The notes under the pieces are model-generated. The model was not told the origin of the DNA and made no database searches. It was given only the letters and a program-made list of their open reading frames with translations. Of a stretch of DNA of 33,181 nucleotides, positions 1 to 8,108 are shown in pieces (the first letter of the stretch is position 1; each line of letters begins with the position of its first letter). The translations under genes and the position numbers were made by a program. The stretch is from assembly GCA_900548345.1 (NCBI GenBank), contig URKA01000037.1, forward strand, positions 1-33,181, given 5' to 3'. The stretch comes from an uncultured Paraprevotella sp. (lineage in GTDB: Bacteria > Bacteroidota > Bacteroidia > Bacteroidales > Bacteroidaceae).

Positions 1-157
1 TTTTAATCCAGACTATCCCTGACGCAATGACAACCTGCACACCCACAATCACGAGTGTCACCACCAAGCCGAACAGCCGGTAGCATACGAGGGTGTGCAG
101 TCCTGCAAGGGACAGCCCGACGACTAACAATCCTATTTCCATCATCACGCGTTTCAT
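1..157 (-). CDS. Small membrane protein, partial (C-terminus beyond window)
   Basis: The reading frame starts at an ATG at 157-155 and runs off the left edge of the window, so only about 52 codons are visible. Its start overlaps the stop codon of the upstream cell-wall hydrolase gene in a TAATG arrangement, which points to translational coupling as the next gene of the long minus-strand operon. Two hydrophobic stretches are visible, at about residues 6-24 and 28-50, separated by a short CYR segment, so it is probably an inner-membrane protein with at least two helices. I do not recognise the family. The longer overlapping frame at 3-245 lacks this coupling and is not hydrophobic, so I take it to be a shadow. 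Confidence 0.7.
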   Translation of the reverse strand, partial: MKRVMMEIGLLVVGLSLAGLHTLVCYRLFGLVVTLVIVGVQVVIASGIVWIK

Positions 158-1695
158 TATCTTCTGATTTGTTCGTTCTGGCTCTGCTGTTCCGACATTC
201 CCTGCTCGAAGTTTTGTGAAGCCTGTTGTGAAAGGACAATGGCATTGACCATTCCTGCTACTCGCATACGCTTGCTTTCCTCCGAGAGTCCAGGATTATT
301 CAAAGTGGCAGACAGCCGACTCAACTCAACGGTACTGAGTTCCCGTGAGACTTGCACGGTACCGTTGTCTGCCTGCAATACGGCTTTGTTGTTCTCTCCG
401 ATGACAAGGGCACAGCTTTTCATGTGGGGCAACAATGAAGTCAGTTCCACTTTCCGGCTACCTGCCATTTCAGAAATGGCTTCTTTCTGTTCCTCTTCAT
501 CCTTGCTGTCAATGACTACCGCCAGCATCATCAGCGAAGAAAAGGCTTTGACCACCATATCCATAATCGGGTCATTCGTTCCTGAAAGTCCGACACCGCT
601 GTCTTCCGAAGAGAGCAGCTTTTTCATCCAGTCTTCAGGACTTTGTGATTTTGTTTCCTGGGGAGTGGCAGTAACCTCCGTTTTGTATTTAGCCAACAGG
701 TCGTTGCCATTATGTAAGGCTTGCAACTTGATGTTTCCCTTTTGGGCAATGTCTGCCAGATAAATTGCGGGATCAATGTCTCGTTTTTGTCCGTCAGCGG
801 TAATCTGTGCCACTCCGAAATGCAGGTGTTCGCCGGTAGCCCGTGTGCCGGTGTTGCCTGACATACCAAGTCTCTGTCCGGCTTGCACCTTATCACCCAC
901 CTTGACATCAACAGAGGACAGGTGCATATAAGTGTTCTGTATCTTGCTTCCGTCAGCCCTCTCGTATTCAATGGTTACGGACTTGCCTCCGGCAGTTTTG
1001 GCATTTTGGTTTACTGCCACCACTTTGCCGTTATTCTCGGTAGCCAACACCGCATCGCCCTTACAGCGGATGTCCATACCCTTGTGCATTTGCAGCTTGT
1101 CAGCATTCATGGGGTCGGTACGCATTCCGAACGGTGAAGTGACAAACAGGAACTCTTCGCGCTCGACCGGGAATGAATAGGCGTTTGTCGTAACCGCTTG
1201 TCCGGTTCCTGTTTCCAATCCTTTTGCCTTCATTTCTGCCATGACCATCCGGTCATACTTCTGCAGCCCGTTTGCTTCAATGATTTTTTGCAGACTTTGG
1301 GCATAATTGCCACCACTTGCATACCCGGCCTTGGCAAGTCCTTCCGTCCAACCCTTGTAATCGTCAGGAGACAGGTCAAAACATTCCGCGTACCGTTTGT
1401 TCTCTACAAGGAATTTGGAGTGATGCTCGTAAGAATCGCCCACGCTGTCGTAGCTGCAAAACTTCTCGTTGGGCTTGTCATCGGTGTAAATGCCGTATTT
1501 GCCACCCTGCGCAATCCATCCCGGAGTGGCTTTGACACCAAAATGGTTGTTCTCGTTCAGGGCCAGACGGCTTTGTCCGTTGCTGCTCTCCAGTATGCCC
1601 TGTGCCAAGGTCACGGAAGCCGGGATGCCGTATTTGCGCATCTGTTCCATCGCAAACTCGGCATATTTCTCCGCATATTCTTTATTCTTGCTCAT
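157..1695 (-). CDS. Bifunctional cell-wall hydrolase: glucosaminidase domain plus M23 endopeptidase
   Basis: A 512-aa protein with two peptidoglycan-cleaving domains. Residues about 8-148 resemble the FlgJ/mannosyl-glycoprotein endo-beta-N-acetylglucosaminidase family: GILESSNG carries the expected catalytic Glu36, followed by NNHFG and a GYASGGNYAQ block. Residues about 175-315 are an M23 metallopeptidase domain with intact zinc ligands: H204 and D208 in HKGMD, H258 in MHLS, and H290/H292 in GEHLHF. The last 190 residues have no recognised domain and end in a Gln-rich tail. No N-terminal signal peptide is visible, so export must be unconventional or occur through the transfer machinery. Such enzymes usually open the cell wall for a type IV secretion apparatus (VirB1-like role). 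It lies 12 bp after the ArdC-like gene. The domain calls are firm; the role is inferred from context. Confidence 0.9.
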   Translation of the reverse strand: MSKNKEYAEKYAEFAMEQMRKYGIPASVTLAQGILESSNGQSRLALNENNHFGVKATPGWIAQGGKYGIYTDDKPNEKFCSYDSVGDSYEHHSKFLVENKRYAECFDLSPDDYKGWTEGLAKAGYASGGNYAQSLQKIIEANGLQKYDRMVMAEMKAKGLETGTGQAVTTNAYSFPVEREEFLFVTSPFGMRTDPMNADKLQMHKGMDIRCKGDAVLATENNGKVVAVNQNAKTAGGKSVTIEYERADGSKIQNTYMHLSSVDVKVGDKVQAGQRLGMSGNTGTRATGEHLHFGVAQITADGQKRDIDPAIYLADIAQKGNIKLQALHNGNDLLAKYKTEVTATPQETKSQSPEDWMKKLLSSEDSGVGLSGTNDPIMDMVVKAFSSLMMLAVVIDSKDEEEQKEAISEMAGSRKVELTSLLPHMKSCALVIGENNKAVLQADNGTVQVSRELSTVELSRLSATLNNPGLSEESKRMRVAGMVNAIVLSQQASQNFEQGMSEQQSQNEQIRR

Positions 1696-1707
1696 TGCTT
1701 TGTCTGT

Positions 1708-3708
1708 TTATCGGTGCATTCCTTTTGATACCTCTTCCTCTTCTTCAACTTCCTCTTTAGGCTGGTCGTGCTTGATTTCCTCGTCACGGCTGATTTTCGT
1801 TTCCACTTCCGACTCCTGTTTTTCGGAAGAGGTCTGTTCCTGTGCCTGGCTCTTGTTCAGCACGTCCGCGAAAAGCGTTGCCGCCAGATGTTGTTTGAAA
1901 CTGTTCCTGTCCTCGGCGACCCACATCCGTTGCCATTGCTGTGGTGTGACGCTTCGGGGCTGTGGTTTCTGGTTGTCAATGGTGGGAGCGCAGAGTATCG
2001 CCCCGTTCTTTGTCTTGAACACGGCCACTCGTTGTATGCGGTTCAAGTCAATGCTTTCATCTGCCGTGTGGAACAGGTCCACTTTTAGATCCGGCTTGCT
2101 CTCGGCAAGGGCATAGTATTTTCTGGCCAGTTCTCCACGCACCTTGTCTATATTATCCAATGACTGTTTCAGCGTGGTGAAGAAACGGTTCAGGTCATCC
2201 TTTTCAGGATAGACGCTGTAACCGGCTTTTCCTTCCGGCTTGATGAACAAAGCCCAGCGGTTCTTGTCATCCTGTACCATCTGTATCTTCTCAAACCAGG
2301 GTTTGTCAGCTTGCTTCACCGCAGAGTGCGCATCGATGGTGGAGAGTGTTTCCAATGCCCAGTTTTTCAAACGCGCCACCTCTATCTGCTTTTCGGCGAA
2401 GTAACGGTCATCGGGACGGTAGCCCAACGCACCGTCCGGATTATAGAAACGCACTTTTTCAATGCCGCTTTTCTCCAATGCGCTTTGTATGCGCTGTTTG
2501 CTCATTCCCTTGATTTCGTTGTTCACCTCCAAGGATGCACCGGCAGGAAGTATCACATCGGCACTCTTGCCTTGTTTGTCGATGACCAGGACAATGGTCT
2601 TGTTTTCCTTGTCGGGATGCTTCTTGATTTCGTCAGCCACGAAGAAATGCTTGGGCATTTGCTCCCGCATCTGTTCTGTCTGGCGGTAGTTACGATAGGT
2701 GGCATACTCGATTTTCTCGCCACGTTCCGCCTTGCGTATCACTTCCAGCGCATTGTTCACATCGCTCTCGATGGCATCTATCAGACAAGGGTTCTCTTTC
2801 AGTTCACGGTTCCAATAATCCACCAGTTTGACACTCTCGTCCGACAACCGGGCCGGAAGTCCCATTTCCAGCATCTTGATACCCGAAGCGATTTCGGCAA
2901 TCAGCCGTTCCTGCTTGACGGCATCCTCTGTTGGGGGAATCCCGTTTTTCATCACCATTCCCTCACGGGCAAGGCGTTGCTGGTGTCCGGTGGCTGCTAT
3001 GATTTGCCGAAGGGTTTCCTGTGCGTAATCGGTGTAATGTGCGAAATCCTTTTGCCGTGGAATATATATCGCGTCTTTCTGGCTGTCATAATGCGCCACA
3101 CCGCTGCCATCCGTGCGAACCGGTGCCAGATTTCTCGAAATAGACTGTACGAAGGCATTGAATTTCGGCCTGAGCTCACGCAATTCCTTTTCTCCGAATC
3201 CTTGCTCGACACTGTTGCCGTATTTTGCCAATGCGTCATCGTATGCTTTCCTGTCAACGTGGGGCAGCAAAGTCTGGTCGATATTGAACAATGTGCGTAT
3301 CTCCCTGTTGTGTACGCCTTTGTATCGGTTCTTCTCTTCGGGAGAAAGTTTTTGGTAGTCATCCCTTGATATGACCTCGTTGGGATTGTTCCTGTTCACG
3401 TACTTGTTCCAGTTATAGAACAGGAACGGTACTCCTTTTTCGTGTTCCTTGACGGATTCGCCTCTTGCCTTTGCTTCGCTATATAAGGTGAAGAGGTTGC
3501 TCTTGCATCCGTGCTTGTCCGAGTGCAGAGCCATGAACAGGGCGTTGAACGGACTGACCGCCACGCCTGCCGGATAAAACTTGGGATATCCCTTTCCTGT
3601 GGCATTGAGCCAGTGGCCGCCCGCGCTGACCGCTCCGCTTAACGCTCCGGAGAGCAGTTCCACTTGTTTGTCGGCGGCATTTTTCTCAAACTGTGATTTC
3701 TCTTTCAT
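1708..3708 (-). CDS. ArdC-like antirestriction protein with degenerate metallopeptidase motif
   Basis: A 666-aa protein if read from the ATG at 3708; an upstream ATG at 3747 would overlap the preceding gene by 26 bp and adds nothing recognisable. From about residue 50 to 260 it resembles the ArdC family (ssDNA-binding N-domain followed by a zincin-like domain): NALFMALHSDKHG, GVPFLFYNWNKYVNRNNP, HNREIRTLFNIDQT, then AHYDSQKDAIYIP and GHQQRLAREG. ArdC proteins travel with conjugative elements and protect incoming DNA from restriction. Where the family has a HExxH-type zinc site, this protein reads RQIIAATGH, so the first zinc ligand and the catalytic Glu are missing; it may bind DNA without protease activity. 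The remaining 400 residues are unassigned and end in a strongly acidic Glu-rich tail. It sits in the middle of the minus-strand operon. Confidence 0.8.
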   Translation of the reverse strand: MKEKSQFEKNAADKQVELLSGALSGAVSAGGHWLNATGKGYPKFYPAGVAVSPFNALFMALHSDKHGCKSNLFTLYSEAKARGESVKEHEKGVPFLFYNWNKYVNRNNPNEVISRDDYQKLSPEEKNRYKGVHNREIRTLFNIDQTLLPHVDRKAYDDALAKYGNSVEQGFGEKELRELRPKFNAFVQSISRNLAPVRTDGSGVAHYDSQKDAIYIPRQKDFAHYTDYAQETLRQIIAATGHQQRLAREGMVMKNGIPPTEDAVKQERLIAEIASGIKMLEMGLPARLSDESVKLVDYWNRELKENPCLIDAIESDVNNALEVIRKAERGEKIEYATYRNYRQTEQMREQMPKHFFVADEIKKHPDKENKTIVLVIDKQGKSADVILPAGASLEVNNEIKGMSKQRIQSALEKSGIEKVRFYNPDGALGYRPDDRYFAEKQIEVARLKNWALETLSTIDAHSAVKQADKPWFEKIQMVQDDKNRWALFIKPEGKAGYSVYPEKDDLNRFFTTLKQSLDNIDKVRGELARKYYALAESKPDLKVDLFHTADESIDLNRIQRVAVFKTKNGAILCAPTIDNQKPQPRSVTPQQWQRMWVAEDRNSFKQHLAATLFADVLNKSQAQEQTSSEKQESEVETKISRDEEIKHDQPKEEVEEEEEVSKGMHR

Positions 3709-3721
3709 ATCTGTTGCTGTT

Positions 3722-5554
3722 TTATTGTATTCCTCTGGTACGCACAATCGTTTCCCGGTCGTTCTCTTCGTAATTCTGCGACATCAGTTGCTGGGTACGG
3801 TCGCTCTTGGCAAGGATGGCATTGGCAAGGGTATTAAGCGACAATGCCCCGGCATTGTAAGCTGACACCACTTTTTCAGGCAACTGGATGGTGCAAGGTA
3901 CATGGTCTATGGTTGCGATAAGCTTGTTCCCTTGCAGTATCGGACCGGAAATCCGTGGATTCAGCGGTTCGTCCGCATAGACCCGGTATCGGACGGAACG
4001 GTTTCCCGTATTCAAACCGTTATCTTCATTCCGTTCCCATCCTAATGCCTCGTGTCCTGCCTTGTTCAACAAATTGGCACCGCCCAGTCCGATCATCATC
4101 ATTTTGAGAATAGGATTCTTAATGAATATACCGGCGACGATGCTGGCGATAGGCAGTACATTGTCTCCCAAATCCAATGATTTTGTCCTGCCCGTAAACA
4201 TACCCACCAGAATATCCGGCAACATGGCAAGCACATAACCCAAATTTTTGCTTATGTCTCCCATACCACTCAATCCCAAGGTTGAGAAAAAATCGCCCCA
4301 GCCGTTTTCGTTGGCATTGGCGGTTTGCTGTCCTGCCTGTCGGTTCTGTTCTGGTTCAATGGCTGTATCTTTCCTTGATTCTTCTGCCGTTTCCGTTTCA
4401 TTGGCTTGTTGGACGGATTGTGCGGTATGGATGTTTCCCGATTGTCCCGGATTGCTTGCAAGCGCGGATTGACCTTTAACCTCTTCTTTCTTCTCCATAT
4501 CCTGCAAATAAGTTTCCATGTATTCCGGAGCGATGACCATCGGAATATCCTTGTATCGCTCATCTTTTATCTTTTGGCCGGCAATAAAATCAAACGGCAT
4601 TTTCGCTTGGGCGTTATGGCTCATCCAGTCCCTGAAATCAAAACTCTGTACGGGAATCTTCTTGGTCAGCCGTTCATTGGTGGCGATGATATAAGGATTG
4701 TCATTGACTCTAATTTCATTGGCTTCTTTACGGAATCTGTCAAAGACATTCCTCTCACTTCCGAATACGCCCTTGCTGATGCATTCTTCAACGGATGCTG
4801 TGTTTCCTGTTTTGTCCTTGGAGGAAGTCAGTGCTGAAAATGCCAGGTCAGCCCCGACAAATTTGGCGAAGCTCGCCCAACTTCCCGCACCGCCGAGTGA
4901 TATGGCATCGATGCTTGCACCGATGACTTTGCCTGTCCCTTTTTCCAGTTTGGACGGTTTGTAGGCTGCTTCCCCACGTCGCTCGATTTCTGCGGCAAGC
5001 GGTGACTGGTTCAATGTGTATGACAGCCCGAAAAGCGTGTTCTGTGCCGCCTTGCGCATGATGTATTCAGCGGAAGACTTGGGCATATTGTCTTTGACCA
5101 TCTTGCCCGTCATCAACTCTCCGATACGGTATTCCGTATATGCGTAAGCGAGGTCGCACCCTAATTGCCCGGACAGTTCATCATATCTTTCCCTGCCGAT
5201 TTCATCCACCACGGCGGACCGCCACTCGTTTGCCATTATCGTGAGGTCTGCCTGTATCTCCTTATTGTTTGCAATCTTCTCCCTGCACATTTCCAGATAG
5301 TCCTCCGTGGTCTTGGAGTTCCATTCCCCGGTCACTCTCAGTGTCTGGTACGGATCCATCATCGGATTACCGGCTGCCGCCATAGAACCGAGGATGCCGG
5401 CTGCACTGGTGGAATATGCAGCCATTTCCTCCGCTTGTTTGCGGTTGAGATAGTTCTGCGTGTCTCGCATGACAGGGGCAAGGTGACTATTGAAGTAGTC
5501 ACCGAATATCCTTTCTATCTCCGCAAAGCGTGCTGTATGCTTGATTTCGCCCAT
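3722..5554 (-). CDS. 610-aa ICE protein of unknown function, with hydrophobic C-terminal half
   Basis: The frame encodes 610 aa and begins 3 bp after the stop of the 93-aa frame. I do not recognise a named family. The N-terminal 300 residues are mainly polar and helical (ERIFGDYFNSHLAPVMRDT near the start). A Gln/Asn/Thr-rich linker lies at about residues 365-425. A hydrophobic region follows at about residues 435-505, with candidate membrane segments around MLPDILVGMF, IASIVAGIFI and ILKMMMIGLGGANLL. The AGIF...MMMIG string recurs in the 218-residue membrane protein upstream in the same operon, hinting that the two share a membrane-associated module. Its position between cell-wall hydrolases suggests a role near the transfer apparatus or in element maintenance, but this is inference only. 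Confidence 0.75.
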   Translation of the reverse strand: MGEIKHTARFAEIERIFGDYFNSHLAPVMRDTQNYLNRKQAEEMAAYSTSAAGILGSMAAAGNPMMDPYQTLRVTGEWNSKTTEDYLEMCREKIANNKEIQADLTIMANEWRSAVVDEIGRERYDELSGQLGCDLAYAYTEYRIGELMTGKMVKDNMPKSSAEYIMRKAAQNTLFGLSYTLNQSPLAAEIERRGEAAYKPSKLEKGTGKVIGASIDAISLGGAGSWASFAKFVGADLAFSALTSSKDKTGNTASVEECISKGVFGSERNVFDRFRKEANEIRVNDNPYIIATNERLTKKIPVQSFDFRDWMSHNAQAKMPFDFIAGQKIKDERYKDIPMVIAPEYMETYLQDMEKKEEVKGQSALASNPGQSGNIHTAQSVQQANETETAEESRKDTAIEPEQNRQAGQQTANANENGWGDFFSTLGLSGMGDISKNLGYVLAMLPDILVGMFTGRTKSLDLGDNVLPIASIVAGIFIKNPILKMMMIGLGGANLLNKAGHEALGWERNEDNGLNTGNRSVRYRVYADEPLNPRISGPILQGNKLIATIDHVPCTIQLPEKVVSAYNAGALSLNTLANAILAKSDRTQQLMSQNYEENDRETIVRTRGIQ

Positions 5555-5557
5555 GTT

Positions 5558-5839
5558 CTAATAATTCAATTGGTTCAACAGTTGTTCCTTGGTTTGTTCT
5601 ATGGCGTTGTGGTATATCTCCATCTGCTTGGGGAAGAACTCTTCCAGCCATTCATCCTTTTCTATCCGGTCCTGAATGAAACGGATGGCGGCCATCCGGT
5701 CGATTTCTACGGAATGTTCGCCTTCCTCCCGGTTATTGAACCATGCTTTCGTCCACCATCGGACTCCGACACGGTCGGGATAGACGGACACCATTCTCGG
5801 AATATCGAAGCTCTGTACGTCTATCTCCAGTTCCGACAA
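5558..5839 (-). CDS. 93-aa frame, probably the C-terminal part of the upstream M23-like protein
   Basis: The only start available in this frame is a TTG at 5839 with no clear ribosome-binding site. The frame is open upstream as far as a run of nine A residues (5890-5882 on this strand), which lies inside the last codons of the upstream M23-like gene. A -1 shift at that run would join the two into one protein reading ...EEVKKKLQSEAVASSG... and continuing into this frame. The visible 93 residues are charged, with a WWTKAW motif and a helical C-terminus (EQTKEQLLNQLNY). I see no known domain. Translation is therefore most likely by fusion to the upstream gene (in an intact homologue, or through slippage), rather than as an independent gene. 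Confidence 0.55.
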   Translation of the reverse strand: MSELEIDVQSFDIPRMVSVYPDRVGVRWWTKAWFNNREEGEHSVEIDRMAAIRFIQDRIEKDEWLEEFFPKQMEIYHNAIEQTKEQLLNQLNY

Positions 5840-5862
5840 CGGGTCGATAATGCCACTGCTGG

Positions 5863-6693
5863 CTACTGCCTCGGATTGAAGTTTTTTTTTACTTCCTCGC
5901 TCATGGTAGAGAGATAGACATTGTGCCTGAGAGCGAGATAATTGAGAAAGTCCGCTATCAGGAGATTCTGTACCTTGCCGGCCAAAGGCAAGGCACGGCT
6001 GCCTATGCCCAAAGGGTTTGCCATGCTCGGCATCGACTCAAAGAAGTAGTTCTTGGCCGCTCCCACGGTGAACACATTACGCAGGGACTGTTCTGTATAT
6101 TCGGGTACGATGTACTCGCCACGGAACAGGTCTTCCATATAGACGGGAAGGAAGCGGAGCATCAGTTCCTCGATTTCCTCCTTGTCACGGTCGTACCTGG
6201 TTTTAATCTCACCGTCAAACGGAGTGAACTCGTGTGCCGCACTGTGTCCCGATTTGCCGAGTGCCTGGATATTGCCGTAAAGCATGGTCAGGAACTCTAT
6301 CGGATTCAGTTCCTCGCCGTCAAACGCCACTTCCATGTGAAGATCATTTCCACTGATGGCTACCGTCTGACCTGCTTTTACCTTTTGTCCGAAACGGATG
6401 AATATATTAGCAAGATGCGCATAGGTCACTTCGTATTTGCCGTAGCGTATGACAATATATACACCATGCTCTTTGTCCGTACCGATACTTGACACGACAC
6501 CGCTGGCCACTGCCGTCAAAGGACGGTGACTGGCATGGAAGTTTATGCCGTGATGAAAGGATGTCTCTCCGGTGACGGCATCTTTCTGTTCCCCGTAGCC
6601 TTTTGACAAGGTTACTTCTTTATTCTTTTCTTCCTCAAAGGGCATACAATAGCCGCTTGGGGACTGTAAAATCATTTCTTCCGTGTATTTCAT
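5863..6693 (-). CDS. M23 peptidase-like protein with altered zinc ligands (probably inactive)
   Basis: A 276-aa protein whose residues about 25-135 have the LytM/M23 fold signatures, but the metal site is degraded. The usual HxxxD reads HHGIN (H47, N51), and the usual HxH reads DLH (D117, H119); the YAHL motif (H92) is present. Two of the expected zinc ligands or catalytic residues are thus replaced, suggesting a binding or scaffold role rather than cleavage. The C-terminal half (about residues 140-276) is mixed and unassigned. The frame ends in VKKNFNPRQ just after a nine-A tract, and a -1 shift at A AAA AAC would extend the protein by about 100 residues into the next frame. No signal peptide is evident. 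It sits 29 bp after the 218-aa membrane protein gene. Confidence 0.8.
   Translation of the reverse strand: MKYTEEMILQSPSGYCMPFEEEKNKEVTLSKGYGEQKDAVTGETSFHHGINFHASHRPLTAVASGVVSSIGTDKEHGVYIVIRYGKYEVTYAHLANIFIRFGQKVKAGQTVAISGNDLHMEVAFDGEELNPIEFLTMLYGNIQALGKSGHSAAHEFTPFDGEIKTRYDRDKEEIEELMLRFLPVYMEDLFRGEYIVPEYTEQSLRNVFTVGAAKNYFFESMPSMANPLGIGSRALPLAGKVQNLLIADFLNYLALRHNVYLSTMSEEVKKNFNPRQ
5882..5890 (-). other. Nine-A homopolymer forming an A AAA AAC slippery heptamer
   Basis: On the minus strand the upstream frame reads GTA AAA AAA AAC TTC. The last seven bases of the tract and its neighbour form A AAA AAC in the zero-frame phasing required for -1 ribosomal frameshifting. After a -1 shift the next codons are CTT CAA TCC and the frame stays open to 5558. 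This may be programmed frameshifting, transcriptional slippage or simply a one-base loss. Confidence 0.6.
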
Positions 6694-6722
6694 TTGTAGA
6701 ATATTATTGTGTTATGACTGTC

Positions 6723-7379
6723 TTATCTTCTCATTCCTCCGCTATGGGTCTGTTCCTCCTGTTCCTGCTGTGGACGGGCTTGACGCTGATTGCCGGTAAC
6801 GGACGCTTCTTGCTGGCGTTGGGTGTTGTTGCCAATCATCATCATGGTCAAGAAGATACCGGCTATCTTGCCGAGCCAGCCTGTACGTCCGAACACGAGG
6901 AATGCCCCGGCAATCAATCCGACTATGCTTAATCCCGATACTCTGCCATGCGCGAGGTTGCTGAAAAAGTTGCCTAACATATTCCCGGCATTCCCGTTGG
7001 AAACACCGCTTAAAAAATTGGACGCTCCATCGAGCGTGGAAGAGAGCGAACTTGACGCCTGGCTCACGCTGTCAAAAGTCTGTTCGGCTTTGCCGGTAAG
7101 TTTGTTTACCGTTTCGGTAGCCGCTTTCGCCGTGCCGCTGATGGCGTTGGTGGTGTCTTCTCCTATGACGGCATCGCTCACGATGCGCACCACGCTCTTG
7201 TCGGTGGTCAGTTTCTCCCAGCCGACATATCCGGCCGCGGCTCCTACGGTTGCCGTCTTCAATGCGCTTCCTGCCCCTCGCAAGGTCTGTGATGGGTGCA
7301 ATACGGCTCCACCAACGGCTTTGCCTGTCGCTCCTGCGGCTTTACCGCCTGTCTTTAATAATGAACTCCAGAATCCCAT
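6723..7379 (-). CDS. 218-aa membrane-associated protein of unknown function
   Basis: A 218-aa, small-residue-rich protein. The N-terminus is Gly/Ala-rich and amphipathic (KTGGKAAGATGKAVGGAV). Residues about 60-140 are rich in Ser/Thr and likely helical. Two hydrophobic segments follow at about 145-162 (LSIVGLIAGAFLVFG) and 168-182 (GKIAGIFLTMMMIGN), and the tail is Gln/Glu-rich and probably disordered. The second segment resembles one in the 610-aa protein of the same operon. I do not recognise a family. It lies 28 bp after the second of the paralogous secreted-protein genes. Confidence 0.7.
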   Translation of the reverse strand: MGFWSSLLKTGGKAAGATGKAVGGAVLHPSQTLRGAGSALKTATVGAAAGYVGWEKLTTDKSVVRIVSDAVIGEDTTNAISGTAKAATETVNKLTGKAEQTFDSVSQASSSLSSTLDGASNFLSGVSNGNAGNMLGNFFSNLAHGRVSGLSIVGLIAGAFLVFGRTGWLGKIAGIFLTMMMIGNNTQRQQEASVTGNQRQARPQQEQEEQTHSGGMRR

Positions 7380-7407
7380 ATCTTTTTGTTTTTATATTCC
7401 CGTTATG

Positions 7408-8088
7408 TTAAAAAGCACCGGCCTTTCCGCTTCGTTTCCACCGTTTCATGGCAGACCTGGCTATCTCTGCTTTGTTGGCTTTGGGTTGTTCCCGTTCCGT
7501 GATTTCTGCCCACACGTCACCCATCGAGGAGTATTTCACCGCCATGGTCAGCCGTCGCAGCTTTTTGTTCATCAGTTGCAGCTTGGGACGGATTCCGAAC
7601 ACGATTTCCATCCGCTGTTTCTCCGTCATCTTGTTGTCTGACAGGCAGACCGTGCGTATGTCATTGACAATTTCCATGGAGTTGTATATCAGTTCCCGGT
7701 ATATCTTGTTCCGGTTCGTGGAGAGTGCTACTGCCACGGCATTGGCAGGACTTTTCCTGAGTTGCCCGGTGAACTCTCCCATGTTTTCCGTGAGATGGGT
7801 TATCTCGTGATAGAAGCCGTATATCTGTGCGGCGTAACTGATGACCGAACGGAATGAATCCAGATAATCATTGAACTCCCGTTGCAGGTCGGTGACGGCT
7901 TCCACCTCCTCTTTCGTCCAGATGTGTCCGGTGGTTTGCAGGAGCATGATTTTCTCTTGGTTCTTCAAGGTCTTCTTGGACTTTTCGGTATAGATGAGAA
8001 CCATTCCGGCAAGGGTGGGGTCTATCTGCGCGTGGACTTTCACGCCTATGCACAGCAGTGTGATTATGATAAAGATTGCCCGTCTCAT
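7408..8088 (-). CDS. Secreted helical protein with C-terminal Arg-Trp motif (paralogue 2)
   Basis: I place the start at the ATG at 8088 rather than 8136: a GGAGG lies about 10 bases upstream, and the resulting 226-aa protein begins directly with a signal peptide (MRRAIFIIITLLCIGVKVHAQ, cleavage before or at Gln). The mature part is predicted helical, about 205 residues, with DVWAEI near the end and a C-terminus of IARSAMKRWKRSG. The neighbouring gene has the same architecture (signal peptide ending AQ, DVW motif, AMSRW C-terminus), so the two look like a tandem duplication. Related C-termini occur in three proteins of the plus-strand transfer operon. It is likely periplasmic and associated with the conjugation apparatus; the function is unknown. 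Confidence 0.8.
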   Translation of the reverse strand: MRRAIFIIITLLCIGVKVHAQIDPTLAGMVLIYTEKSKKTLKNQEKIMLLQTTGHIWTKEEVEAVTDLQREFNDYLDSFRSVISYAAQIYGFYHEITHLTENMGEFTGQLRKSPANAVAVALSTNRNKIYRELIYNSMEIVNDIRTVCLSDNKMTEKQRMEIVFGIRPKLQLMNKKLRRLTMAVKYSSMGDVWAEITEREQPKANKAEIARSAMKRWKRSGKAGAF

Positions 8089-8108
8089 TTTCTCTTTCCT
8101 CCATCTTT

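Noticed and set aside
2311..3369. 352-aa plus-strand frame
   Set aside because: It lies entirely antisense to the ArdC-like gene, whose family motifs are clear; the plus-strand translation has no coherent domain.
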